A DNA stretch of 35,956 bases from Gnetum montanum (lineage: Eukaryota > Streptophyta > Gnetopsida > Gnetales > Gnetaceae), in NCBI GenBank assembly GCA_015680685.1, contig MNCI01030304.1, forward strand, positions 1,421,505 through 1,457,460. The letters are read 5' to 3'. Numbering within the stretch: position 1 is the first letter of the stretch; each line of letters begins with the position of its first letter. Below are positions 9,211 through 19,773 of this stretch, one piece after another. Under the pieces are notes generated by a model. That model did not search any database, was not told the origin of the DNA, and worked only from the letters and a program-made list of their open reading frames with translations. Made by a program: the position numbers and the translations under genes.

Positions 9211-11530
9211 ATTAAATGGACCATCATGTTCTTTAGTCTTTGTAGTGTGCCAGCCACATTTTGTACTCTTATGAATAGAATTTTTATATCATTATTTAAG
9301 AATTTTATGATCATCTACCTTGAAGATATTTTAGCTTATAGCTATACTCTGAAAGATCATATTTTGCATTTACAAATGATCATTGAAGAGTCATGCTAGA
9401 ATTAGTTGTATGTGAAGAGAGAAAAATGTGATTTTTCTACACCAAATTGAAGTTCCTTGGCTACATTATTAGGCATGGTCAAATTAAGCCTAATCTAAAA
9501 ATGGTAGAGATTGTTTGATGGTCCAAACTAATAGTCATGAGATCCAATAGTTAATGGGGTTAGATAGCTTCTATCATTGATTTATCATAACTTTCTTGGG
9601 CATTATTATTCCTCTCATAAACTTATAGAAAAAGAAAGTCCCTTAGCAGTAGGACCTAGGTTATTAACATGATTTTGATAAAATTAAGAAGGCTTTGATC
9701 TCTCATCCTACATTGGTCCTACAAGATTTCATAAAGTCCTTTGAGATTCATATAGATGCTAGTGATGATGCTATTCGAGGGGTATTATTGTAGGAGGACT
9801 ACTCCATTGCTTAGGAGTCTTGTAAACTAAATTGGGTGAAGCATGACTAGCTAGTCCATGAGAAAGGAATGTTTCCCATTGTCCACTATCTTAATACATG
9901 GAGACACTAATTTCTTGAGATTTGTATCTTGGTAAAGATAGATAACTTGGCCACTAGTTACCTTATTAATCAATCTAAGCTTCTATCAAATTAGGCTCAT
10001 CGGTTAGCCTTGATATCAACATTTGATTTGTAATTAATCAATCATCCTAGGAAGAACAATGGTGTGGTAGAAGCTCTAAGCCTCCATCCTCAACCAACCT
10101 TCAAACTCTTTAAAATCAATAGGTTCCATGTTTAATGAAGATTAGAGGTAGGATGAGCTCCTCATTTCAAGATGAGGGATGAATTACTCTAGTTTTGAGA
10201 CAACTAGATTTGTGTTCTAGATTGGGATGCCCCATGAAAAGAGAACATTCATGAATGTCATGATACACCATGGGTTGGATACCTTGGTTAGAAGAGGAAT
10301 CTTATCCTAATTGAGAGAACTTTATTTTAGTCCAAGATGTATTAGGATGTAATTATCTATGTACAAAAATATTTAGTATGCCAATAGGACAAGGCATCTA
10401 TTGAACATCCTAGTGGACTTCTTCTTCCATTGGAAATTCCACCACACCCTTGGACCATAGTAACCATGGATTTTATAATAAGACTACCAAATGTCTAGGT
10501 CCTAAGTAGCATCATCATGGTGGTGGATAAATTTTTGAAATTTGACATATTCATTTCCTGCTTGAATCAATGTTTTGCAAAAGACATAGAAACCTATGTC
10601 TTTGATAAATAAATTAGATATTTTGGGTTACTTATAAGCATAATCTTAGATTAAAATCCCAAGTTTACAAGTGTCCTTTGGTAGGTTTTATTTGGCATGA
10701 TGAGAATAATGCTCAAATTATCTATCAAATTCCATTCATAGAAAGATGGAAAAATGGAGTGTATGAATCATGTACTAGATAAACACCTTCAACATTATGT
10801 CCATAGTAATTAGAAGAACTAGTCAGTACTTTCACGGATAGTCTAACTAATTTATAACATCTAGAATTCCTCAACAATTGGATTCTCCCCTATATAGTTG
10901 ATGATGGACAAGTAACCCATTACTTCCCATCTAGTTTCTCCTACCATGCAAGACCATCATTCCTTGGTTGATGAATTCTTAAAAGTATGATTTGAAAAGG
11001 TTGAGGCAACAAGGGATTATTTGAACAAGGTAGTATGATGGATGAAGAATTATGTTGATCACAAGTGCTAGCTCCATGAACTCAATGTTGGGAATTGAAT
11101 TCTTCTAAAATTGGATCCTCATAAATTCAAATCAAAAAAAGTTATAATATCTAAATTTATTTAATAGTATGATGGCCCCTTCAAGATCTTGAAAAGATCA
11201 ATGTTGTAACTTACAAATTGCAACTACTAGTTAATATGACTCAAGACCATCTAGTATTTCATGTAACCATGTTGAAGCCCCTGCTTGAGGGTTTCCCTTA
11301 TCTAGAGAGAAGTCTCTCAATTGACACAAGGAAAGAAAGTCAAGTACAGTTAATTTTTCAAGATGATAAGACATGATCCTAGCATGAATGTGGAATTCTT
11401 TATCCACTGGAAACATTGTCGAGACTCTAAAGATAGTTGGAAACTAATGCTTAAGGTACCAGGAAAATTTGATCTTGGACTTTTGTTGGAAGCAGGATAT
11501 TAATCTTTCATCCTGGCTATTATTGTGATG
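9211..11530 (+). pseudogene. pol: Decayed chromovirus (Ty3/gypsy) pol remnant, element E
   Basis: The + strand begins inside RT with SVPATFCTLMNRIF and IIYLEDILAYS (the YxDD box changed to YLED), about 9250-9340. RNase H follows (FEIHIDASDDAIRGVLL, about 9740-9790, then HEKGMFPIVHYL, about 9855). Integrase pieces are HPSGLLLPLEIPPHPWTIVT with MDFI, and VVDKF, at 10400-10540. The phrase LVFHVTMLKPLLEGF (11249-11293) is typical of the end of chromovirus pol. Stops and frameshifts are frequent. No 5' LTR, gag or protease is visible because the sequence starts at the N. This is a different lineage from the Athila-like copies around it. Confidence 0.85.
11387..11455 (+). pseudogene. Chromodomain remnant of element E
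   Basis: Reads NVEFFIHWKHCRDSKDSWKL, matching the chromodomain core in which a xxYLVKWKGxxxxxxTWEP pattern is usual: aromatic, Trp-Lys, then a Trp near the end. It lies just after integrase, as expected for a chromovirus, where it would steer integration to marked chromatin. It is short and out of frame with some upstream pieces. Confidence 0.65.
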
Positions 11531-12846
11531 GATTGAATATCCTCCTTATTTTACATTTGTATATGCTTAATAAAAAAAAAGAGATAACTAGAAAAATTGA
11601 TGAGGGTATGACATTTAGTTGACTCCTAAGATTTATTGGCTTTGATCTTGTGGAAGCTTGTCTCACATTAGGGGAGTCTTTCAAATGGATCTAGAGGTGA
11701 TGAGGATTCATCCTCTTATAGGTATGGGACTATGTTAAGATTGATGCTCTTAGACCTTTTGGGAAATGGTTTGAGGTATGTCCTATATGATAGTATTTCC
11801 CATTGTATTATTACAATTGAGCACTTAAGGACTCTCCTGTGGATCTTAAATTTTAGAAAAAATATAAAACAAGGATATACCAAGTTTGAAAAGGTACCAT
11901 TCTTAACTTGGATATCAAGTACTACCAATAATCCAATTCATGAAAAGAAGGTTGAGTTCAATAATTAAGCTTTACATTCTTAGCCCTAGTTGTTGGAATT
12001 TATAGAAACCAAGTTCCTTTTTAACCAATTTATTAGAGTATGAAATACTTTCCCAAAATTAATGAAATTCTTCCTTAATCATATTGTAGCATCCTAATGG
12101 GCTACTCAAGCCATGCTTTGAGGTCATTACTCATGTTGAGTGGGGAAAGATTGTAAGAGGGGTAGTAGGGTTAATGGTGGCTTGTTATCTCCCTCATGGT
12201 TTGAAGATCATGGAAGCATAAGAGGTTCTTTGATCCTTGTGTTTTTGGAATCATACTAGCACATTAGTTCCATCCATTAGTTGAAGGGTCTATGACCTTC
12301 CTCTATACCCCACTTGGTAGGACCTTCTTTGGGAAGGCTACATAGTTAAACTTTATGTTTGGGTTTAGCCTTGGGTACATATGGGATGTACTATGGGATG
12401 TTGTGTGTGCTTGTATGAATGTGACACCAACTATCAACAATTCAGATGGTAGTCCCCATGGTGTCCACATGAGTAGATTAAGGAAGAGATTAATTAACTT
12501 ATAGGTATATTGCATATATGACTTTTAAACATAGCTCGGGTTTTATGAAAAACTCCTAAGACTTTAATAAGTTTTTTGTTGGTATGTGTTTTATGCTTGA
12601 TGAGTATTAAGGTGTACTCCTCTTGAGTTCTATCCTAACATTTGAACCAGTTTGAGGGGCTCAGATGATGCTAGACAACATGTTGAAGACAATATTGTTA
12701 CAGTAAAAGTGTTCTAGTGTTATCTTAATGAATTTTCATTGACTTATCAATTTTAATAGGTTATGAGTTTAACCATCACTTGTAATGTATACAAATTAAA
12801 TATTGAATTCAATAATTAATTAAAATTAAAATTCAAACTAAATTGT

Positions 12847-12864
12847 AAATATAAATGCATGATT
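12847..12864. repeat. 18-bp direct repeat, left copy, outside element A
   Basis: AAATATAAATGCATGATT occurs here, 29 bp left of element A, and again at 34822-34839, 6 bp right of it. Only these two copies flank the element; it is not part of the LTR. Confidence 0.8.
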
Positions 12865-12888
12865 CCTCATTGTCATCTTAGCCTTATC

Positions 12889-12893
12889 CCAAC
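12889..12893. repeat. Left target-site duplication of element A
   Basis: CCAAC, against CCAAA at 34816-34820 on the other side of the element: 4 of 5 bases, the usual 5-bp length for Ty3/gypsy. Confidence 0.65.
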
Positions 12894-13731
12894 TAATGAG
12901 CTGTGAGGTACCCCTATGCTCAACCATATGAATACGAGCGTTTCATGCATGATTCAATTGAATTCCAAGGACTAAGTGCCTATGTGCCTTTGTGGAACAA
13001 TAATGGGTTAGTTAATCATTGTCTTCCCAAACTTACTTGTATGTCATGGTTGTATGGTTAAGTAAGCTTAAGGCATATGATTTTTATAGCTTTTATGTGT
13101 TTTATATCCTGCACTAGTAAGGAGGGGGAGAGAGAGATAACTAAGTAACTAATCTAATTTAACTACTCATTAACTAAGTTCTAATTACTCCTAACACTAG
13201 TATCTATTTCCATTTACCATACACATCCTGAACCAGTGCACCACTGTTGGGATTACCAATCGCTAATCATCACTGGGTTACCAAGCACTACAAGCATGCT
13301 TGAAGTAGTCATACTGAGTGTATTTAACTAAGAGAGTTGTAGGGTGAGAGAAATCATTAATCATCTAGGAAATAATTAAATAATAATTAATGATAATTAA
13401 TCTATTCTGAATGCTACAAGCTTTATCATAAAGTTCATTTTTATTGCTGTACACAAAGTGTGCTTAGGTACACAATGCTCGAATAAAGATCCGTTCACTC
13501 TATGACTCCTACTACGAGTACGCAGAAATAATTCTAACTCTGTAGGGAAAAAATGGCAAGAGTTTAGCTAAGGGACTAACTATCTGATGTAAAAACCAAG
13601 AGTGCAAACTCTTATTTATAGGTGAGGAGATAGGCCCCGATATCAAGTATCTAACATCGCATGGTTGGATCCAATATCGTGGACCCGATATCGCGAACGC
13701 GATATCGTGATCCCAATATCACAGTTCATCA
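12894..13731 (-). repeat. 3' LTR of element A
   Basis: 838 bp, bounded on the minus strand by TGATGAA... next to the PPT and ...CTCATTA at the outer end (terminal CA mutated to TA). It aligns with 33994-34815 throughout. GATATC clusters lie at 13637-13725 and a TATA box at 13613-13620. Confidence 0.92.
13613..13620 (-). promoter_or_regulatory. TATA box of the A 3' LTR
   Basis: TATAAATA on the minus strand, followed by AGAG, in the same context (CTATAAATAAGAG) as the TATA boxes of B at 14168 and 26647. It lies just downstream of the GATATC cluster. Confidence 0.7.
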
Positions 13732-13741
13732 TACCCCCATG
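13732..13741 (-). other. Polypurine tract of element A
   Basis: CATGGGGGTA on the minus strand directly precedes the 3' LTR start TGATGA. It is the best-preserved PPT in the window. Confidence 0.88.
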
Positions 13742-13795
13742 ACTAACTAAAAACTCATCCTTGAGTTCCTTACAAAATATTGGGAAGGTATGGGA

Positions 13796-14118
13796 TTATT
13801 GACTAAATGAACATTGATGATGGAATGGGGTGATAGACTCAATGTGCTCGGTGAATGGATCAACAATACAATATATGATAGCATTAGTGTTCATGACTAC
13901 TGAGGTGAACACTGTACATAAATGACATTTAGCCTTTATTTGGAAGCTGGAAGAGAAGGAGAGATAAAAAGAATAAGGCATGTTGCTGCTGATGCCAAGA
14001 TTGTGCCTTCCATTGTTTATCCATAGCCATGCCACCAATCTTGCTCCTTTCGTAAATGCTCCAATTTTGGTCCATCCTGAGTATTTCCTCCAAGCCTAGT
14101 CCATTGTTGTATGATCAC
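13796..14118 (-). pseudogene. Element A post-pol reading frame, distal part
   Basis: Minus-strand open piece at 14038-13796 with WLWINNGRHNLGISSN and, further on, VVMNTN and DPFTEH. It aligns with B at 26247-26468 and with D at 7910-8130. Upstream it continues to the B insertion point at 14118, and resumes beyond B at 27380 in the same frame (reading ADGNHTTMD across the empty site). A TAG interrupts it just before the open piece. No domain family recognised. Confidence 0.35.
14114..14118. repeat. Left target-site duplication of element B
   Basis: ATCAC, against ATTGC at 27375-27379. The two differ by two transitions. The position is supported by the host element: joining the flanks through one copy gives the order seen in D at about 7838-7860 and B at 26175-26195. 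Confidence 0.75.
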
Positions 14119-14899
14119 TGAGGAGTCGCGATATCGCATCTGCGATATCGCATCTTGCCTCATCTTCTATAAATAAGAGGTGGCTTCCTTTGTTCAAGTA
14201 AGTTAGAGTTAGACCGTTAGCCAAACCCTTGTAGTTTTACCATTCTAGAGATAGAATAATTTCTGTGTGCTTGCAGTAGGAGCCATAAAGTGAACGGATC
14301 TTTATTCAAGCAATTTGTACCTGAGCACAAATTTGTGTATGACAATAAAGATGAACTTTATGATAAACCTTGCAACATACAGACTAAGCTAATTAGTAAT
14401 TAATTATTGTTGAATGTTTAATGCTTTTCTAGTTAATTAATCTCTCTCTCAACCTTTGACTCTCTTAGTTAAGTACACTTAGTACGACTGCTTTGAGCAT
14501 GTGTGTAGCGCTTTGTAACTCAGTAATGATTAGCACTTGGTAGTCCCAATAGTGCTGCACTAGTTCAGGATGTGTATGGCAACTGGGAAGAGATACTGGT
14601 GTTAGGAACAATTAGGACTTAATTAGTAAATAGTTAATGTAAGTTAGTCACTTAGTTCTCTTCACCTTCCCTTATTAGCATAAGACATTAAAAAGAAAAA
14701 AAGCTATAAAAATCACATACCTCAAACTTACTTAACCATACAACCATGACAATACAAGTAAGTTTGGAAGGACAACGATTGATTAACCTTGAGTGTTCCA
14801 TTAAGGTGCGTAAGCACTTAGTCCTTGGAGTTTGACTGGATCATGCGTGAAATGTTCGTATTCGTATGGTTGAGTGTAAGGGTACCTTGCTACTCATCA
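14119..14899 (+). repeat. 5' LTR of element B
   Basis: 781 bp, TGAGGAG... to ...CTCATCA. The first GATATC cluster is at 14127-14150 and the TATA box at 14168. It is about 43 bp shorter than the 3' LTR at 26551, mainly because that LTR has more GATATC-type units. Confidence 0.9.
14168..14175 (+). promoter_or_regulatory. TATA box of the B 5' LTR
   Basis: TATAAATA followed by AGAGG, 20 bp after the GATATC cluster. Transcription would be expected to start about 30 bp downstream, defining the R region. Confidence 0.75.
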
Positions 14900-14900
14900 T

Positions 14901-14918
14901 TGGCACCGTTGTCGGGGA
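14901..14918 (+). other. Primer-binding site of B (tRNA-Asp)
   Basis: TGGCACCGTTGTCGGGGA, 16 of 18 matches to the tRNA-Asp complement; both mismatches are G-to-A or C-to-T. It lies 1 bp after the LTR. Confidence 0.9.
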
Positions 14919-15043
14919 CTTAGTTGTTTGTGCGCTATGTAGAACATAGGAAATCATCCATATCGTTGGAACACTAGAACGAACCCTTAGGGTTAATCAA
15001 GGAAAGATAAGACAACGGTAAATCACACATCGAACAAGACAAA

Positions 15044-17500
15044 ATGTCTTCTTCTTCACATAAGAGCACTTCATCTCCTAGGACTAACACAAGAGACAGT
15101 CAGCGGCATAATACACGTAACCAAGATCCGCCAGTTCCTCAAGAATTTTGTGTGGTATATACTCATGATGATGAGTATGTACCTGATTTCACCTTTATTC
15201 TCCATCAAGATGAACAATTGCGTTGGAGAGACTTGGAGGGTAACATAGTGTTGCCTCCAGACTGATTAGTTCCCAACATGCTCCTTTGTGCTCTCTCACA
15301 AATAGGCATGCTACTTTTGTACACGGAATATGTTGCATGTGATCATGATACAAGGGACTATCATCTCACAGAAGTGCAACATCAAAGGGACTTGCAGTAG
15401 GAAAGATACCATACATCCTTAAAGGGTAAATGGCCCCATAATGCTTCACATGTCTTGAGCGAAATTGAGGTTGGTGAACCTACTTCAACAAGTTCTCCAC
15501 AAAACAATGTTCCTCCTCCTAACGATGTTCAGGAGGTGGTGTATTAGAACCTCCACTCCACAGTTCACAACCTTGGTTTTAATACCCATGAACACAAAGT
15601 GTTCAAAGAAGGAACACAAACACATGATAAGGGTGAACGTTCTGATCATGATCACGATCATGGTGGAGACCACCGAAGAGAAGGTAGAAAAAACCATCAT
15701 GGCAATGGTTCTCCTTCTTCTTCATCTTTATTATCACATTCACCCTCTCCTTCAGTGTTAGGATGCAGTCATAAGGAAACCAATTATGAGGATAAAGGAA
15801 AATAGAGTGAAAAACATTGACGAGACAGTTGAGAATGAGCACGAGGGCACTCTAAGGAATCAAGGCATAGAATAAGGGAGAGTAGGGAACCATGTAGACA
15901 CCATAGATGCTATGAACGAGATGATCATGAAGAACCCCTACTCATAACTAGAAGCATGCTAGATATAACGAAGGTCGTAAGAGTTCCCACAAGGCACCAA
16001 AAGGATAGTAGGATCAAGAGGTTATACATGAACAACATCCCAAGATTTGAGGGGGGATACAACACTGATCCTCAAAATCATTTACAAGCATTCAATGCAT
16101 GTGCCTTGCAGAACATAGAAAACGAATGGCAAAAACTGAAGTTGTTCCCAAGGATACTAGTGAAAGAAGCTGAAAGTTGGTACCAGTCCTTAGAATTGGA
16201 ATCCATTCGAAGGTGGAGGACAATGTTAGAATTGTTTAATGATAAGTACCAAATATACTCTCGAGTGTCTAACCTACGAAAGAACATCCAAGGATGGAAG
16301 CAAGGAAATCATGAACCCTTGGATGCTACCATGGGCCGCTATTACACACTGTTACATAATTTCCATGGCCATGGTTATTTGCAGTGGGATTAGCTAAACC
16401 ATCTTGTGGATGGACTTAGGTATGAAACAAGAAGAACCCTTCGGACGTATGCCCAAGGGAGGTTATCGAAGCTTAGGTCTCATCAAATTCATAAATTACT
16501 AGAGTAAGTAGCCAAAGAAGAAGGTGAGCTACGAAAGAGAGAAAGTGTGGAAGAGTACAACCGAGATCCTTCCCTCTGAAAAAGGAGAGTGAGATTCTAT
16601 GAGGAGGAAGAAGAGTCACCACTTGAAGTGATGGTGAATAGGAAAACTTTGCTGCTCCAAAAGTTAACAATAGAAGTATCGACAAAGGTAGACCAAATGT
16701 GGGACTCCCTGGATAGTAGGTTTGAAATTGTTCTTAAAATTGTAGACAAGTCTAGGAAGTGAGGTAGTGACTATGACAAAAAGAAAAAGAGAGAAGTAGA
16801 CAATGCATATAACATGGGTAAGGGCAAAATGACCATCACAAAAGAGGTTGTTGATTCAAACACAGACAATGATGGTGGATGTGAGATATGCCAATATGAC
16901 CATCCTAAGGGATGTTTCCCAGTAATCTCACATCTACAAGAGTCTGGGGTGTATGCACTCAACCCACGATTTAATAAATGGCAAGCACCCTGACGATTAC
17001 CTTATTACCAAGGTAACCCAAGGTAGTTCCACCAACCTTTAACATATTATCCAAGTGGAACTCCATCACAACCCATTGAGCAACATCAATAGTGGCAATA
17101 CCCACAGTCATGGAGGATGCCACCACCAAGGCAACAATACCCCTATCAACAACCGGACCCATATGGCTACTACGTGCAGCATCCAATCTCTTCATGTGAC
17201 TCTGTTAGTCACGTTACACCACAACATCACTACCAAGCTCGTGAGTATTATAGAACTCCTTCTCCTAGGGGAGATAACCCATAAACATACCATCCTTTGA
17301 ATGCATCCGCAACTCTCACACTGATAACTCCATTACCACCCGATCTAGCAATGCAAGGGGAACTCCCTACTCAACTGTAGCAACACAATGCCACAAGGGC
17401 TATAAATACTCAACTCGCTATTGGTTCTGACAATCGTATGAAGAGAAGACTTTTCTTCAGAACCAATAGTCCAACCAAGCCCTTACACCCATAAGCGGTT
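15044..17500 (+). pseudogene. gag: Element B gag
   Basis: ATG 15044 opens with MSSSSHKSTSSPRTN after a 125-bp leader. A first open piece of 73 residues ends at TGA 15263. A His/Ser-rich tract follows (15599-15805), then the gag core from ATG 15956 with FEGGYNTDPQNHLQAF, AESWYQSL and LELFNDKYQIYSRV. The zinc-knuckle-like CEIC...H...C is at 16880-16915 and a Gln/Pro-rich linker follows. All pieces lie in one frame. Stops at about 16391, 16505, 16577 and 16760 break it. The gag core is the best preserved in the window. Confidence 0.85.
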
Positions 17501-18523
17501 AAACCTCTGAATGCCTCTCCATCAAATAAGGCTTCAGAGCTCCCTTCAAACCAAACACCAAGCTCAATGCATACGGTTCTATTAACACATGCTGTTACTG
17601 ATTGGATTAAGGTGGGCCACCTTCCTAGGAAATTATATAATCCAAGAAGCCCTCTAATCCATCTCCAAGTCACTAGGAATGAACCATGTAAAGCTCTTCT
17701 GGACTCAGGTTCCGGAGTCAACCTAATATCACAAGAGATGTACAAATCTTGGAACCTGCCTCCATTAAGAAAGAGCAATATTCGACTAGAGCTGGCTGAC
17801 CAGTCCATCACTATTCCCTTGGGATTGGTGCAGGACATCGTTACCATTGTGTGTGGGTGGTCATACCCAGCTGATTTCCTAGTGATACAAGTAAATAATG
17901 GTAAAGGGGACTTCCCAATAATAATGGGAAGGGCATGGCTAAGTACGGTAGATGCACATCTAGGAATCCATGATATTTCCCTAGAAATATCTAAGGAGAA
18001 CACTTTTGGGAAGATCAAGAAGAAGAAGGTTCCATGCATCGCATATAGTGATACAGGGTGTAATTGCTTGCAGAGATCATGGGTTGGGCAAAGTTTAGCA
18101 TTGCCTGCATGCAACCGATGTGCACAAGACCTTAACGTACAAAAGTGCCTGTATGCAGCAGCCACATGACAAAGAGACACCCAGTGGCTGATAGCTGATC
18201 AAGTGAATAACTCACTAGTGTGCATGGAACTAATTGAGGGAATAACTAGTGCTTACATTGAAAGCATAGATGCACTAGAGTAAGATCGTTGCCAGCTTCC
18301 AAACCTTAACTTGGAAAAAATCAATTGGGGGAAGTTGGAAATTCCTAAAAAATTAGAAAAAAATCTTAATAAGAGATTACTAGTCAATGTGCAACAATTC
18401 AAACCCTTCCATGAACTTAGAACTACCAGTGCACATAATACCTCTAAGAAGGGATGACCTTGCTTACTATTTCAAATCTCCTCCTTCCGACTTAGCCATG
18501 GGGGAGATGGCCAACTTTGTTGA
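17501..18523 (+). pseudogene. pro: Element B protease fused in frame to the pol tail (RT-RH-IN deleted)
   Basis: Open from 17567 to 18169, with LLDSGSGVNLISQEMY (active-site Asp 17702-17704) and IIMGRAWLSTVD. The frame continues through INWGKLEIPKK (about 18325-18350) and then, across an A-rich join, goes straight into RLLVNVQQFKPF (18374-18409). In D these segments are separated by about 2.8 kb of RT, RNase H and integrase. The join keeps the frame to the normal C-terminal HGGDGQLC and stop at 18521. Stops at 18167, 18281 and 18456 are later damage. The product would be a gag-protease protein only, so mobility would need enzymes from another copy. Confidence 0.82.
18497..18510 (+). other. 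Purine tract at the end of the B polyprotein
   Basis: CATGGGGGAGATGG, identical to 6315-6328 in D, and kept although the neighbouring RT-integrase block was lost. Confidence 0.45.
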
Positions 18524-18904
18524 TCATTGAGGCCCTTAGTTCCTTTTAAGTTTTTGTTTTACAAATTTCTTTAAATTTTCTTGTTTTTTTTACAACATCG
18601 TTCATAATTTTTCATTTCTTTGTGTGCTTGTTTGTTTTGTTAGGTTTGTCACCTAATAAGTGCTCTTGATGGTGGTATGAACTATATTCTATTGATTGCT
18701 AATGTTTGGTTTCTACCTTGGAGTTATAATGTTGATACTAAGGTATGGTTCTTTTGATATAATATGAAATGAGTCTGCGTCATCCATGCATTCATAAATT
18801 TCTATGGTCTCTCTTGGCTTGGAAGTGCACAGCCTCTTTCTTAATAATGAAAATATTAACAAATTGGTGACTGGGAATTTCTTAGACTAAGAAAGGACTC
18901 AAGG
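18524..18904 (+). other. Element B post-pol region, proximal part
   Basis: Aligns with D 6342-6739. Contains the ATG at 18769 that starts the env-position frame shared by D and A (reads KFLWSLLAWKCTASFLI). The match to D ends at GACTCAAGG, where element C begins. Confidence 0.7.
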
Positions 18905-19547
18905 AAGAGGAAAGAGGAGAGAAAAAAAGGAAGAGGAGGAGGCTTCCATTTTTCTTCACCAGCAAGGCATTTGGCATTTTGGCATCTTAGCGCTTAGCTC
19001 CGTGGATGAACGAGACCCAGAGCACACCACACCGACAGAAAGGCAGAACTACATTACACGATACACTGTGACTACCAACCTAGGAGGCACAGTTTATCAT
19101 AGTGAGCACTAGATTTCATAGCCCGATACCACTGAGGTTGTGACTCAGCTCTTACTGTGCCTATTGTACACTTTGCATACCTGTACCCTTTTTCGGGGCG
19201 GTGCATCTTCTTGTTCAAACTCTCTTTTTGGCTGATTATAGCATTTATTTCTTTTTTTTGGCAATGCCAATCATTCAATCGTGTCTACTGTCCTGTTACG
19301 TGCTTAGCACATTTCTACTACTGTGCATATTGCATTTTATTTTTATCTTACCAGTAGTTGTTCCATTTGAAATCATTGTTTGCAAAAGGGTTATTGTACA
19401 CCGGTTAAGTCCTTGTTTGATCAACTGGACCATTTAGTGCACCCTGAATCTATTTTCTCCAGCACGGCCCTCATGTCGATTCGGGGTTAGGCTGTGCACC
19501 TGAAGACCTCTCGGTGTTTCTAGCCACCAACGTTTTCTGTCGCTACA
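18905..19547 (+). repeat. 5' LTR of C, lacking its U3 start
   Basis: Aligns with 25126-25764, roughly 93% by eye, and ends GCTACA. The first 250 bases or so present in the 3' LTR, including the TATA box, are missing: the sequence passes from B directly into the GAGAGAAAAAAAGGAAGAGG region. Confidence 0.88.
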
Positions 19548-19552
19548 GTTTT

Positions 19553-19570
19553 TGGCGTTAGAAGGAGGCC
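19553..19570 (+). other. Probable primer-binding site of C
   Basis: TGGCGTTAGAAGGAGGCC begins with the TGG required by any tRNA CCA end and lies 5 bp after the LTR. It is clearly different from the tRNA-Asp sites of A, B and D. I cannot name the tRNA with certainty. Confidence 0.45.
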
Positions 19571-19773
19571 TTTTTTTTTGCATTTTCATACTTAGCATTT
19601 TTTCCTGCATTTTTGTACTTAGCATTTTTCTTTCTGCATTGTTGCACTTAGCCATTTTCTATATTTCTATACTTGGCCATTTCCTTGCCACTGATAGAAT
19701 TAGTCATTTTTCTGTTATTTTCAAAGTTAGCCATTTTTTGCAACTAGCAACTCTTATAACCCAATCTGAGAAT

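Larger units (their letters stand above)
11531..12893. other. AT-rich stretch with no recognised gene
   Basis: Contains only short reading frames without recognisable domains, poly-A runs (11572-11580) and simple AT-rich sequence near 12780-12860. It may include the 3' region or LTR of element E, but I could not find a second LTR copy to prove it. Confidence 0.6.

Noticed and set aside
11716-11968. Overlapping open frames of 70-78 residues on both strands as possible host genes
   Set aside because: Short, AT-rich, no recognisable motif, no promoter or splice pattern; as expected by chance in this composition.
14112-14118. TGATCAC taken as the first bases of the B 5' LTR
   Set aside because: Comparison with D and B at the same internal site shows TGATCAC belongs to element A. 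Starting B at 14119 gives a matching LTR start and a plausible 5-bp duplication.
14901-14918. tRNA-Asp gene fragment
   Set aside because: Only the 18 bases complementary to the tRNA 3' end are present, directly after an LTR, so this is a primer-binding site.
17410-18180. 256-residue minus-strand open frame opposite the B protease
   Set aside because: It is the longest antisense frame in the window, but the + strand here carries a clear protease with DSGS and GRAW motifs. The antisense frame is a by-product of codon use.
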